DNA of 64,000 nucleotides from Ophioceras dolichostomum (lineage: Eukaryota; Ascomycota; Sordariomycetes; Magnaporthales; Ophioceraceae). Of this stretch, positions 11,314 to 22,681 are shown one piece after another. Both the position numbers and the translations under genes were made by a program. Within the stretch, counting starts at the first letter, position 1. The number at the start of each line of letters is the position of its first letter. The notes under the pieces were generated by a model. It searched no databases. It had not been told where the DNA came from and was given only the letters and a program-made list of their open reading frames with translations. The DNA is taken from contig PYST01000007.1 in assembly GCA_003049485.1 (NCBI GenBank), positions 218,242 to 282,241 of the forward strand, read 5' to 3'.

Positions 11314-11382
11314 AGCCTCCATACCCCAGTTCTTCTCACCCAAGAGCCCCAGCCAGACCCAGTCCACGACCGCCTAGACGAC

Positions 11383-11433
11383 ACACCACTGGACACCACT
11401 GGACACCACTGGACACCACTGAGCACCACTGGA
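11383..11433. repeat. 12-bp tandem repeat (CTGGACACCACT)n
   Basis: About four units, one with a GAGC variant, 70 bases after the previous 12-bp repeat but with an unrelated unit. Confidence 0.9.
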
Positions 11434-12231
11434 CGACCAGGCGGTTACACAGCCCGTCTTGAATCTTTTAATTCGCTGCTGCCCGTACAAAACCTTGGGG
11501 CCGTTGTCTCTTTTATCCCTCCTGCCAGCTCAGTTCCCCCCTCCTCATCGCGACCACCCACCCCCCGTACTCCTCTCCCACCTGACCGAGGGACTCAACC
11601 GCGCACAGCCGCGGAAATTATTCACTTCTGTCTTGCCTCCTCGTCGCTGGCCGCCGTCCCTCTTGTCTCGGCAGGACCACCTGCTTCCCCCCTCGATTTT
11701 TTGCCTATCTCTCTTCCCCTGAGTCTCCATTCACTTCAGCATTGTGCCAGTTGTGCCAGCAGCACCCCCCTTTACTCCCCCCTCGCTCACACACCCTTGT
11801 CGTCCCGAGGCTTCGAAAGAGCTTACGGGGAGGCCGGAGAAGGTGTTGTGCTGTCTTGTGTCTACGCTTGTGCCTACGCTTGCGTCCACACTTGCGCATA
11901 CGCCTCCGCTGTGCAGCTGTCTCTCCTCCCGGGCCGACAGTGACAGTGAGCCCCCTACCTGCCCCCATAACCCCCCTCAAATATCAGATGGTATTCGAAC
12001 AGCAAAAGATTTGCAGTAGTGGCACGGCGCCACTCCCACTGAAAGAAAAAGCGCCGGCTTGCTGAAGAAATAGGAGGGGGGAGGATCGACGACACCCGAT
12101 CATCCGATCTGTGTACACCCCCGACTCCGTCTCCCCGTTCCTTTTTCGCTCGTTGTATTTCCAATTTTATTGTTTGATTTCATGTAATCTCTCGGGTCCC
12201 CCTACCTGCCTCCCGACCTACTTCCTCTATC

Positions 12232-15200
12232 ATGGACCAGCCGGAGGCGAGTGCGAAAGTGGAGCCGGATGAGGAGTCTTCCCAACCCCGGCGCGGCTCG
12301 TCGCCGAACGGGGCGGGAACCAGCGAGGACCCGGCTCCGAAGAAGCCACAGATCAAGAAGCGGACGAAGACAGGTTGTCTCAGTATGTGCTGATGCTCTC
12401 TCATATGCTCTTTGTTCTCTCTCCACTGCGCCTTGACACCCTTGCTTGAACAAAACACCCTCGATACCCCTTCCCTCCGTCTCATCTTCTCGAATTACCC
12501 TCATCCCATGTATTGTGCGCTTTATTCCTATCTAACCAAATGCCATTCTCCTCCCCAATCGGGGAAAACATGAGCATCCCTCTTTAACTCATAGCTTGCC
12601 GAAAGCGGCGCATCAAGTGCGATGAGGGCAAGCCGACGTGTAGCAACTGTATCAAGTCCAAAAGATTATGCGAGGGCTACAGCCAGCGCGTCATCTTTAA
12701 GGACCCCATAGGCGCCTTCCACGGCGGGCCATACGGACCCATCCCCTATCCACCGGAGCCCCCCGAATCCGCGATAAATGCCCATCTGGCCGCAGCCGCC
12801 GCCCATGCCCACCCCTACGGTGCCATCCCCGGCATGCACCGCCCTAGCCATCCCCATATTCATGTAGAACCATCCTCCTCCCGGGGGCCACTCCCAGTCA
12901 TTGCCCCCAGACCGCCGGTCCCCCTAGAGTTTGCAGCCAGCGGCCCGCATCCCCTTCTTCTTCATCAGCAATACGGCCAAGGCAGCTTCGCCCTCCCGCA
13001 GAGACCAGGCCCGGACCTCGGACCACCACACATCGGCCTTGGTCACGATCCAAGTATCCCGCCGCAGCATATCCTCGATCCTCACAATCCACACCACCCA
13101 CACCACCCATACGCGTTACAGGTTCAGATGCCTCCTCATGTCGCGTCCTCTCCGCTCCAGCCGCAGTTCGGGCATCCCCACCCGCAACAGCCGCCAGAGT
13201 TCTCGCCTATCCAGGCCCAGCCTCCCCAGCCTCCCCGGGTTCCCCAGGTTCTCCAAGTTACCCAGGTTGCCCAGGTTCCCGCAGTGCCTCAGCCGCCACT
13301 CACACATTACGAAAGCATCTCACCTACATCACCATCAGCTCGCCGCCCGTCCGCGTTTGTGTCTGTAGAGGAACATGAAGATTCCGTACCGTCTCTCCGG
13401 CGTGGACACATCGATGCACCGGCGTCCTCCAGGTTCGAAGCGCTACCAGGGCCGGAAGCGACGTCGCCAGTTGTGGAGCAGCAACAAGGCTACTGGTACT
13501 CTGATGACGATGCCTCGATGGCGGACTCCGGCGACGAGGAGCCAGACAGACATGCGTCCAACCTCCAGACGAACGACATCGGCATCCTGGTCGCCAAGCG
13601 CCTCAACCGCGGTCCGGGCGACACGTACGGAACGCACATACGGACGTTCTCGTCCCATCTCGGCAACGAAAACGTCCTCGCGTCGTACGTCCCGTCGTCG
13701 ACCAACTCCCCCCTGAACGACAGGCAGACAGCGGCCGTGTTCTGGCATTTCGTGTCCGTCACGGGAGCCAGTATGTCGCTTTACGAGCGGCATCCGTTCG
13801 ACCCATCACCCATGTTCCAGGGACGGCCAGTGCCGAAGGCGCGCCAACATATCTGGACCTGTAAGCTACCCCCTGCTGTTGTTTGTTTGTTGGTGCTGTG
13901 GCGGTCCCTCCCAGGTCTTAATGATGGTACATAGTCCTTGTCCTCTTACCTGCTGACCTTTGCGCACAATGCACTGTATCTAAAGACACGTTCCCGATCA
14001 TGGCCTTCAACCACCCTGCTCTCCTCCAGTCGATGCTCGCCCTGGGCAGCCTGCAGATCGCCAACCTGCAGGGGGTCCCCGTCACGGCCTCGATGAAGCA
14101 CTACCACCTGAGCCTGCGCCGGATCGCCAAGAACTACCGCAGCCCCTCGAAGCGGACGCAGTCGGCCACGATGGCCGCGACGCTGCTGCTGGGCTTCTAC
14201 GAGGTGTGGAACTCGGACCACGAGAAGTGGTGCAAGCATCTGTGGGGGGCCCGGGCCATCCTGAAGGAGATCCCGCTGCGAGAGATGACCAAACGGGTCC
14301 TGGCCATAAGGCGCAGCAGGCGCGAGCAGGCGATGCGGGAGATGCAGGAACTCGAACAGCTGCAAGAACTGCAGGACATGGCGGCCGCCGGGGCTGGGGG
14401 CCCCGCCGACGCCGGTGCCGGTGCCGGCTTTTACAGTCACTACGGCCACCACGCAGCAGCAGCGGCAGCGGCAGCGATGGGAGCGGAAGACCCGCTGCTC
14501 AACAACGGGTTTGGGATCATCGAGGACCCGGACTACGTCGACACGAACCTCCTGGCGCAGATCACGGGTAGGCCCGTCAGCTACGACGACTACGGCCAGG
14601 TGTTCGAGAACGTCGGTAATCACCGGCAGCAGAGCCGGAAGCGCTTCACGGACAGGGACCTGGACAACTACGAGCACATGGTCGACCTGTACTGGTGGTA
14701 CTGCAAGATGGACGTGTACCAGAGCGTCCTCGGTGGCACGCTTTTGCTGTAAGCTCTTGCCGCTGCATCTACTCATTTTCCCTCCCTACTCTTAGACGGA
14801 TCAACGCTCGTATGCCCCTTGCCCATCGTCCCTCGTACCTTCTCGAGTGTTGAGAGATCTAGATAGATCCTATGACTGACCTGTTATTTTCCCCCGTCGT
14901 GTGTAGGATGGACTATGACCTATGGACTCAAGTCGCACCACGAGCTCCGATCGGGAGGATCGATGCTATGTGAGTTTGCCAATCTCTTGATTTCTAAGGA
15001 CCGGATTGGCCCCGGCCCCCTTTCTGTCGTCGCTGGACCTAGACTTACCACTTCAATGCCCTTCTCCCCCCTCGCCACAGCTTCGGCACATTTGACCACA
15101 TGATGCTCCTCCTCGGCCGGATGTCAGACTTCTCGTCCAAGGACCTCGCCCGCAAACGCAGATCAGGAAAGTTCCCCGGCGGCATGCCCGGCGGAGGGCC

Positions 15201-16469
15201 ACCCGGGAGTGGAGGCGCAGGCGGCGGCGGAGGAGGAGGAGGAGGAGGAGGAGGAGGACCGCCCGGAGCAGACGGCTCCCCGCCTTCCTTCGCGGGCATG
15301 ATGCCGACAACAGGCAACATCACCGTGCCGACGGGCTTTTCCCCGCCCTCGGACGCCGGCGGCGCCGGTGGGCCGGCGTCGTCGTCGTCGGCCTCGCACG
15401 AGATGGACATCGAGGAGAGCACCAAGGCCGCGCTGGCCGAGTGGGAGGCCATCCGCCAGGCCTTCGCCGTGTTCGAGTCGCACCTGGGCCCTGACTTCGC
15501 GCCGATGTCCGACCTGGAGGATGAGCCGACGGCCACGCCGTTCGGCCCGGCCAGGAAGTACAGGACTTATAGTATTGCGGGCATTTGGATGAACTACTAC
15601 ATGGGGCTGATCCTGCTGTACCGCGCGCACCCGTCCATGCCGCCGGTGGCCATGGTCGCGGCGGGGATGGCGGCGAAGCAGACCGCGCCGTACGCGACGG
15701 TCATCGCGCAGATCGCGGCGGGGCTGTGGGACGACTCTTCGGGCGTGTCGGAGGTGCCGACTGTGGTGGGGGCGGCGTTTATTGAGAGCTGTTTCCCGAT
15801 GTTTGTGGCTGGTGTTCAGGTGAGTCTTGTCGTCTCCTCTCCTCCCTCTCCTCCCTTTCGACAGGCACTCTCTACTCCTTCTCCTTGTCTGCCTCCACAA
15901 TTCTTGAAACCGGCGCATTCGCTGACTTTGGGGGGATTTATTCGTCGTAAATATTACAGTTCCAAGATCATCACCAACGCGTCTGGACAATCCAGCGCCT
16001 CTTCGACGTCTCCCGCCTAACAGGCTGGAAGTCGGCGCACCAGATCGCCGGGGGATGCGAGTCGGCCTGGCTCAAGGCCGCGGCGCTCAAGCGCGGCCCC
16101 CCTTACGAGCGCCCCGTCCACCTGCGGAACGAGGCGCCCGGTTCGGTGTGGAACGGGCCCAGACGCATCGATAAGCGCATCAGGGAGCTGGATGAGGAGG
16201 CGGCTGAGACTGGTGGCGCTAGTAGCGGCGGTGGCGGCGGTGGTAGTGGCAGTGAGAGTGGTGCGGGTGGTGGAGGTGGAGGCAATGGCTCTTCAGGGGG
16301 AGGGGGAGGAGCAGTAGGTGATGTTGGAGCCACACACCCTTCTGGTGGGGTCCATAGTAGTGAGCATGAGAGGAGGCTGGTGTTGGCGAACTCGGAACAG
16401 ACGCATTATGCGCTGGGCCTGCTGGCTGTTGAGCAGGATCTGGCGAGGCTGGAGTTCACGACGGGGTGA
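12232..16469 (+). CDS. Zn2Cys6 fungal transcription factor
   Basis: Six exons: 12232-12382, 12595-13860, 13986-14748, 14907-14969, 15081-15819, 15960-16469 (1163 aa). All junctions are GT-AG and keep frame. The binuclear zinc cluster spans the first intron: CLTCRKRRIKCDEGKPTC followed by SNCIKSKRLC (residues 49-75, spacing CX2CX6CX6CX2CX6C). A His/Pro/Gln-rich linker follows. The middle (IWTYTFPIMAFNHPALLQSM, KHYHLSLRRIAKNY, MAATLLLGFYEVW, WCKHLWGARAIL) matches the Fungal_trans_2 type regulatory domain found in nuclear regulators of this class. Poly-Gly runs encoded at about 15215-15260 and 16215-16315 lie between conserved blocks. The target genes cannot be read from the sequence, and no metabolic cluster lies beside it. 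The start at 12232 is the first ATG of the exon, 48 codons before the zinc cluster. Confidence 0.95.
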
Positions 16470-17113
16470 GAACTAGGAGAACGTCAAACAAAAAAAGCGA
16501 GGGATCTTTCGGTGTTTATTGGATTGATTGATTGATTGTTGTTGTTTTGACCCACCGGACCTGGGTAGATACCTCGTTATATATCTGTGATGGTAAGGGG
16601 CTAGGGATGTCGGAGTGGTGGATGGCTAGGTAGGTGCCCGCGTATGTGTGTGTGAACCTGTTCGTTTTTTTTTTTTTAGGATATCTTTTGTGGCAGATTT
16701 GTTGCGGGCAAAGAAGAGTTGCAGAGGTAGTTGTATATGATGGCTGCTTTGGGTAGCGCCTCTCTCTATACCTAAGTGAGGCACGGGTGCTTACATGCGA
16801 CTACTCGATGCATGCCTTGTGCTGTGACCCTCACCCTGACCTGAGAATCCGGCTTAAATGGAAGTGGACAAGGCCCTGGTTGCGAGGAAAGGAACCGCAC
16901 TTGAGAGTAAGATTTTTTTGTTCCGATGCGAAGCTTTTGTCTTCTTTCTCTCTAAGGTTCCCCGTACCTGAGTCCCACGGTAGCTAGTAGTGTCACAAAC
17001 AGCAGCAGATTGGGCCTGTTCTGAGAGCATGCAGAGAATATCGGGCTTGCTCTGGAAACACCTCTTCTACAACTCCCCACACTTATCCCAAGTCTATCTC
17101 GCCGTCCGCCCAC
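16470..17113. other. Convergent intergenic region
   Basis: This is the 3' space between the transcription factor and PUP2. A TTGA/TTGT-rich stretch (about 16520-16550) and a T-run at about 16667-16677 are the only compositional features. Confidence 0.5.
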
Positions 17114-18238
17114 TTAATTGGCGGGTAACCGTTCAACGACCGCCGCCATCTCCTCATCGGTGTATATTCTGAAGCCTTTCTCCTTCGTGACGCTCGCCAG
17201 TTGCACGTTCTTCGCATCCAGCTTCTCCTCCATTACCTGCTTCAGCGTCTTGAGGACCAAGGTCTCGGCGTCTGTGATGGTGAGGGACTAGAGTGGCGGG
17301 GTTCCGTTAGTGATGGCTCAGTGGTCGGTCATGGGTGATAGATATAGATACGGGCAGAGGCAGCATGAAGGAGTGAAATGATGAATGGCGCACCTTGTGA
17401 TACTCGTTCTGCAGCTCGGCCTGGGCGCCCTCGGAGCCGCTACCGATGGCCTTGGCGTCGTAGCGGTAGAAGGTGCCGCTGGGCTCGGCGTGGTACAGCG
17501 ATGGGCCGTCCTCGTCGTAGCCGGCGATCAGCAGGGCCACGCCGAAGGGGCGGCTCATGATGGACTCCTCGCCGTCGGCGGACTCGCCGAAGCGCAGGGC
17601 CAGGTCGCAGATGGCCTGGGTGCAGCTCTCGACGCGCAGGTTCTCGTTGTAGTTGAAGGCGTGCGACTGGCACTCGACGCGGGCGTGCTCGACCATGCTG
17701 CGCGCGTCGGCCTGCAGGCCCGACATGGCGCACCCTATGTGCCGGTCGATCTCGACGATCTTCTCCACCGACGACGTCTCCAACAGCGTCGACGTCACGC
17801 GCTTCTCGACGCCGAGAACCACGCCCTCCGAGGTCGCCACTCCGATCGCGGTGCTGCCTAGCTTGATGGCCTCCAAGGAGTACTCTACCTGGAAGAGCCG
17901 GCCTTCGGGGGAGAAGGTGCTGTTTGTTTGGTGATGGGGCGTTAGCTAGGTAGGCTACGAGATGCAGCATTGACGTAGAGATGTCCTTGGTGTGTAAGCC
18001 AGCTTCACCCAGCTCCAACAGAGCCCCGTCGAGGTTGGGACTGCTTCTCCTCTGGCTGGCGATGGGTTTCGAGAATTGTGCAAGAGATCCAGACGTACTT
18101 GATACCCCGATCTATGCAAACAAGTAAAAATAAATTAGCTTAGACGGTTCTCTCAGCCAAACTTGGGCAGGGTGGCGCTGAAGGGTTGGTTGTTTGGTCT
18201 GTTTGTCTCTTACCGTATTCCGACCTTGCCATAAACAT
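17114..18238 (-). CDS. PUP2: PUP2: 20S proteasome subunit alpha 5
   Basis: Four exons on the minus strand: 18214-18238, 18099-18111, 17394-17919, 17114-17287 (245 aa, the usual length). The spliced N-terminus MFMARSEYDRGINTFSPEGR is the alpha-subunit signature that forms the gate and ring contact. It is followed by LFQVEYSLEAIKLGSTAIG, GCAMSGLQADARSMVEHAR, SRPFGVALLIAGYDEDGPSL and the YRYDAKAIGSGSEGAQAELQ stretch typical of alpha5. It assembles into the outer heptameric ring of the 20S core in nucleus and cytosol, and has no N-terminal catalytic Thr. Exon 1 is 25 nt and exon 2 only 13 nt, so automated calls may miss the N-terminus. It is divergent from GCP2, with 587 bp between the two starts. 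Confidence 0.98.
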
Positions 18239-18825
18239 CTTGGCGGTGTTGTGGAGGATCCGACTCTACTTAAGCGAACAACTCTTCTTCGTCTTTCCAG
18301 TATGAGGTTTTATACCGAGTTGGTTCTGAAGCTGGGACGGTTGTGTGTAGGTAGGGGTTTGTACGCTGAAATGGATGGCGGGAGGCGGCTGATGATGTGC
18401 GGTTGTGAGCATATGTGAGCTCCAGGCAAGCAATTGGCGACGACGACAGCTCAAACTGGCAGCTCCCTCTGCTGCAGTCGCGGGCGGTAGGCTAAGCAGA
18501 GCACAGACCACCCACCAAGAATCCAACGCGAGCCATCCAGCTGGCAGCCCACCAAAAACCGCTGGAAGAAATTGGTGGGGCGGCACTGTTGGTGTTGGCC
18601 AGTGGATCGCGTTGTGCGGGATGTTTTTGGCAGTGGGGAGGTCGAGGTCACTCGAGGGCCGTCGTCCACCACCATCATCCATCACAGCTAACAACCACTC
18701 ACGATTTCTCTACTTGTTCTCACCTTGTTCTCAACACGACTGACGCCTCTCCTAGCTGACAGATCTGGGTAGCAAATGAGCCGACATTGCCTCTGTCCGC
18801 GCTGCCGCAGCTGTCAAGCGCGACC
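18239..18825. promoter_or_regulatory. Shared divergent promoter region of PUP2 and GCP2
   Basis: The two genes are transcribed away from this 587-bp gap, so it must hold both promoters. I looked for the yeast proteasome control element GGTGGCAAA or its complement and did not find an exact copy. Functional sites are not otherwise identifiable. Confidence 0.6.
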
Positions 18826-21800
18826 ATGTCTTCCACAACCGCTCGACCGTATCCTGACAAGAGGACCTCCACCAATAGGGTGACAGCAGAACACAACGCG
18901 AAGGCGGGCGCGCCGAAGCCGCGCATGACCGCGCACGACAGCTTCAGGAGCGACAGCGATCAATCTCGCGACCGGCCAGACCAAGTACGCTACAAGGAAT
19001 CCTCTCCGCGACCAGGCTCTGTGGCCAGCGGTTCGCAGGCGGGCGGCGGCTACACCTCGACATCCCATAAGAGGTCGGCGTCGGGAAATGTCCGGCCCTC
19101 CGCCAGGACTGTTGAGGAGAGGCGGACGGAGAAGATCCAGGTGACGACGCGGGAGACCATCACGTCTCGTACAAGGAGTCCCGACCGCCGCAGCGGGCCA
19201 CCTCCGGCGCCGGCCCCCAAGGAGAGGCCAGCCGCCCGCCCTCGACCGGCCCCCGAAACGAAGCCGGCGCGAGAGGCCAGGCAGCCCGAGCCACCTCAGA
19301 TAGTGACATGGGAACCAGAAGCGACGCTACTGCCGCACACTACCGCCCCCCTGGCATGTCGCATATCCATTCCCCCACTGGCCTCGCAGCAGCCAACTGC
19401 GGTGCAGCCCAAACCGCTCCATGACCTACCCCTGGACGTGCAGGAGGCACTGATCCTCGAGGACCTCCTGTTCGTCTTCATGGGTTTCGAGGGCCAGTAT
19501 ATCCGCTACGCAAAGGTGTACAACCCGAACGAGGAGCGCGACCGGCTCACGGGCCCGACGTTCAGGATCCTGCCAGGGCTGGATCCTAGCCTACAGGACC
19601 TGACGATATCGATGCTGAAGATGGCAACGCACTACTCGGCTCTTATGGCCTTCGTCGACGTGCAGAGCCGCGACGAATTCGGCTGTGTCAACCATGCCCT
19701 CTGCGCCTCGATCCGCAAGTTCCTTCAGGACTACCTGGTGCTTGTAGCTCAGCTAGAAACACAGTTCCTCACCGAGGACGCCTTCACCTTACACGTGCTT
19801 AATATCCACCTACTGCCAACGAGCCACATGATGTTGCAGCTTTACGGTCTCGCCCATGAACTGCTGCGCAAAAACGGGCTGCTGGACGACGAGAGTGACG
19901 TGTCCAGCGACGATGACGAAAACGACTACGACAAGATCATCAACCAGCTGCAGGAGGGCGGGAACCTGATCCCGGGAAATATGACGGGCAAAAAGATCTC
20001 AAAAGGCGGTGTTGTTTTAGGCATCATCAGCGGCCGTCTGGACTCCATGTCAGGGGACCCAGCAGCCCGGGCGCTTCTCACGACGCTGCTCAGGGATGCG
20101 AGTCGGCCCTACATGGTAATGCTGAACGAGTGGTTACATCACGGCGGCATCAACGATCCGCACTCAGAGTTCCTGGTCAAGGAGCAGAAGAGTATCCGCA
20201 GGGAGCGGCTTGAGCAGGACTACACGGATGAGTACTGGGAGCGACGCTACACGATCCGCGACCAGGATGTGCCGCCCCAGCTACAAGGCGTGCGCGACAA
20301 GGTGCTTCTGGCAGGAAAATACCTCAACGTGGTGCGTGAGTGCGGCGGCGTCGACGTCAGCACGCAGGTGCGCGACGTGCCGCTTTCGTTCGACGACCCC
20401 AGGTTCCTGGACAACGTCAACAAGGCCTACGCGCACGCCAACGCGTCGCTTCTGCAGCTGCTCCTCACGACGCACGCGCTTCCGGCCCGGCTGCAGTCGC
20501 TCAAGCACTATTTCTTCCTCGACCCCTCAGACTACTTCTCGCACTTCCTCGAACTTGGCCAGTCGGAGCTCAAGAAGCCCGTAAGGCAGGTTAACACGAG
20601 CAAGCTGCAGTCTCTTCTCGACCTCGTGCTCCGGCACCCTGGGTCGGCCGTGTCGCTAGACCCCTTCAAGGAGGACGTGAAGGTGGAGATGAACGAGGTG
20701 ACGCTCATCAAGTCGCTGAGGCGCGTGGTGGACATCACGGGCATCGAGCAGGGCGAAGGTCTGCAGCCGCTCATGTCGAGCCTCCCGACCGAGACGGACA
20801 AGAACGCGCCGGGCTACTCGTGCCTGCAGCTCGACTACGCGGTGCCGTTCCCAGTGTCGCTGGTCATCAGCCGCAAGACGGTGTGGCGGTACCAGGCGCT
20901 GTTTCGCTATCTGCTCTCGCTCCGCTACATGGAGTCGCAGCTCTCGACGCTTTGGCATCACCAGAACAGCGGGGTTATATGGAAGCACCGCAGTTCATCG
21001 CCAAGGATCGAGTCGTGGAAGAGGCGCGTCTTCACTCTGCGCGCTCGCATGCTGGTCTTCGTGCAGCAGTTGCTGTACTTCTGCACCGCCGAAGTCATCG
21101 AGCCCAACTGGCAGGCCCTGATGGCGCGGCTTAAGAAGAGGGATGGCCGAGGAGGGGAAGGCGGTGGCAGCGGCGTGAGTGACGGCAGCACGGCGGAGGA
21201 GCAGCAGCAACAGGAGTCGCAGCAGCAAGAAGGGCCCACGCGCACGGTGGACGAGCTGATGCAGGACCACGTGGACTTCCTTGACACATGCCTGAAGGAG
21301 TGCATGCTCACCAACAGCAAGCTTTTAAGGGTGAGTTTTATCTTCGGGCACGCTTTTGCCAATAATCGCCTCACCCAATTCAAAGGCAGTAAAACAGGCT
21401 GACTCCCCCCTCCCTTAAATCGCATCGCACAGGTCAACGCAAAAGTAATGCAGACCTGTCAGTACTTCGTGGCCTTCTCTAGCAGATGGTGGTACATCGA
21501 GCTGCTGAAGGCGGACCCGGACCTCGTCGGCCCGGACAAGCCGCCCAACATGACGGACCACGTGTGGGCGCAGGTCCTGGCCATGAAGGCCGAGGTGGCT
21601 AGAAATCCGTCCTCGAGCAGCAGCGCGCCGGGCAGCAGCGACGGCAGTTCGAAGTCCTCGATGTGGGAGTTCCTGCCCAAGTATGAGATCGGCTTCAGCA
21701 AACACCTGGGCATGCTGCTGGACCATCTGAACCACTACGCCGCCACGGAGACGGTCGTGCTGCTGAGTCTCTGTGCGAGGCTGAGTGCCGCGAATGAGGG

Positions 21801-21855
21801 GACCGGACCTTCGGGGTCGGGCTTAAGGGGGGATTTGGACGATCAGGGCGACTGA
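18826..21855 (+). CDS. GCP2/Alp4/Spc97-type gamma-tubulin complex subunit
   Basis: Two exons, 18826-21330 and 21433-21855 (975 aa). The first ~200 residues are disordered (Arg/Ser/Pro-rich). From about residue 203 the gamma-tubulin complex (GCP) fold begins: ILEDLLFVFMGFEGQYIRY, MLKMATHYSALMAFVD, then GGVVLGIISGRLDSMSGDP, ASRPYMVMLNEWLHHGGIND and DEYWERRYTIRD, which are GCP2 hallmarks. The C-terminal half (VSLVISRKTVWRYQALFRYL, QTCQYFVAFSSRWWYIE) is the gamma-tubulin-binding GRIP2 part. Known role: with gamma-tubulin and GCP3 it forms the small complex that nucleates microtubules at the spindle pole body. An acidic/Ser loop (DDESDVSSDDDENDYD, about residues 357-372) and a Gly/Gln-rich loop (about residues 770-810) are insertions. 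The start is the ATG in GCGACCATGTC; an upstream non-ATG extension is not supported. Confidence 0.96.
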
Positions 21856-22681
21856 AAAAGGTTCTGAGGCGATTTTTGGGGGTTGGGAGAGGAGAGCGTT
21901 AGGGTATTTACGAGTTTGTCTACCCGCATCTGTACGCCCCTATGAGTGTAGGTGAATCGTGCTTGCTTGTCTGTTTCTTTATTCATTGCACGGTGTATCC
22001 ATACCAGTTGATTTTGGGTCAGAAGAGCGATATTAGAAAGGGAGGACGGGCAACTAAGGTTAGGTGGGACTTACCATCGCCGTCTGACGACTGTGGCCTT
22101 TGGCGTTGATGCTTCCCCTTTGGAAATGAGCATAATACCTAACATCCTACACGAGAGTTCCCATCTTTACGCGGGCAAGGTGTCAAGGGGCTCGCTGGCA
22201 GGCCAGCGTTGAGGGCGGGAATTCAGTCAGTCGACTGCGGTATGAAGGAGCTAAGCCGGCCTTTTAGTCCGTTGCTTCTAGTTATTGCTGGACGTTAAGT
22301 ATGGCTGCACGAGGCTTCTCCTCCTCTAGATTGTTCAATCAGCTCGGATCTGTAATGCAATGGAAGTCAATGACTTTGTGCGGCACGTTATGATGTCCAG
22401 TACACTGATAGGTGCATACTGCAGATCTTTTTACAGCTTACAGGCTCAATTGGTGCGGTCACTGGCCCGTTGGTGCTGTTGGGACCCCTGTCTAGCGCAA
22501 CGACAAACACTGGGCCTCGCGGAAAATCGCACCGCGTCGGAGTTTTCGTCCACGTTGGACCTTCATGAAATCACAACGGCAACACTTCGCCGTATTCTCC
22601 TGAAGATGATCTGAGCCGCTCAAACGCTCTTTTCAGTTATTATCAATACTTATGCAATGCTAGCCCCTTATCTCAAACGGC
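21856..22681. other. Intergenic region between GCP2 and RRG7
   Basis: Tandem gene spacing of 0.8 kb. A short frame at 22360-22614 has no conservation that I recognise. No RNA gene was seen. Confidence 0.5.

Larger units (their letters stand above)
7182..12231. other. Gene-poor 5 kb upstream of the Zn2Cys6 regulator
   Basis: No frame longer than about 230 codons exists, and none shows conserved motifs. The longest (11260-11943, +) is Pro/Ser-rich and owes its length to tandem repeats. The region holds several TACCTA/TAGGTA repeats (7824-7945, 9473-9494, 9595-9620, 9909-9926, 9972-9996), three tandem repeats listed separately, and a CT-rich stretch from about 11500 to 12230 that looks like the leader or promoter of the downstream gene. 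Confidence 0.55.

Noticed and set aside
11260..11943. 227-codon Pro/Ser-rich + frame
   Set aside because: Its length comes from two 12-bp tandem repeats and a CT-rich leader; there are no conserved motifs.
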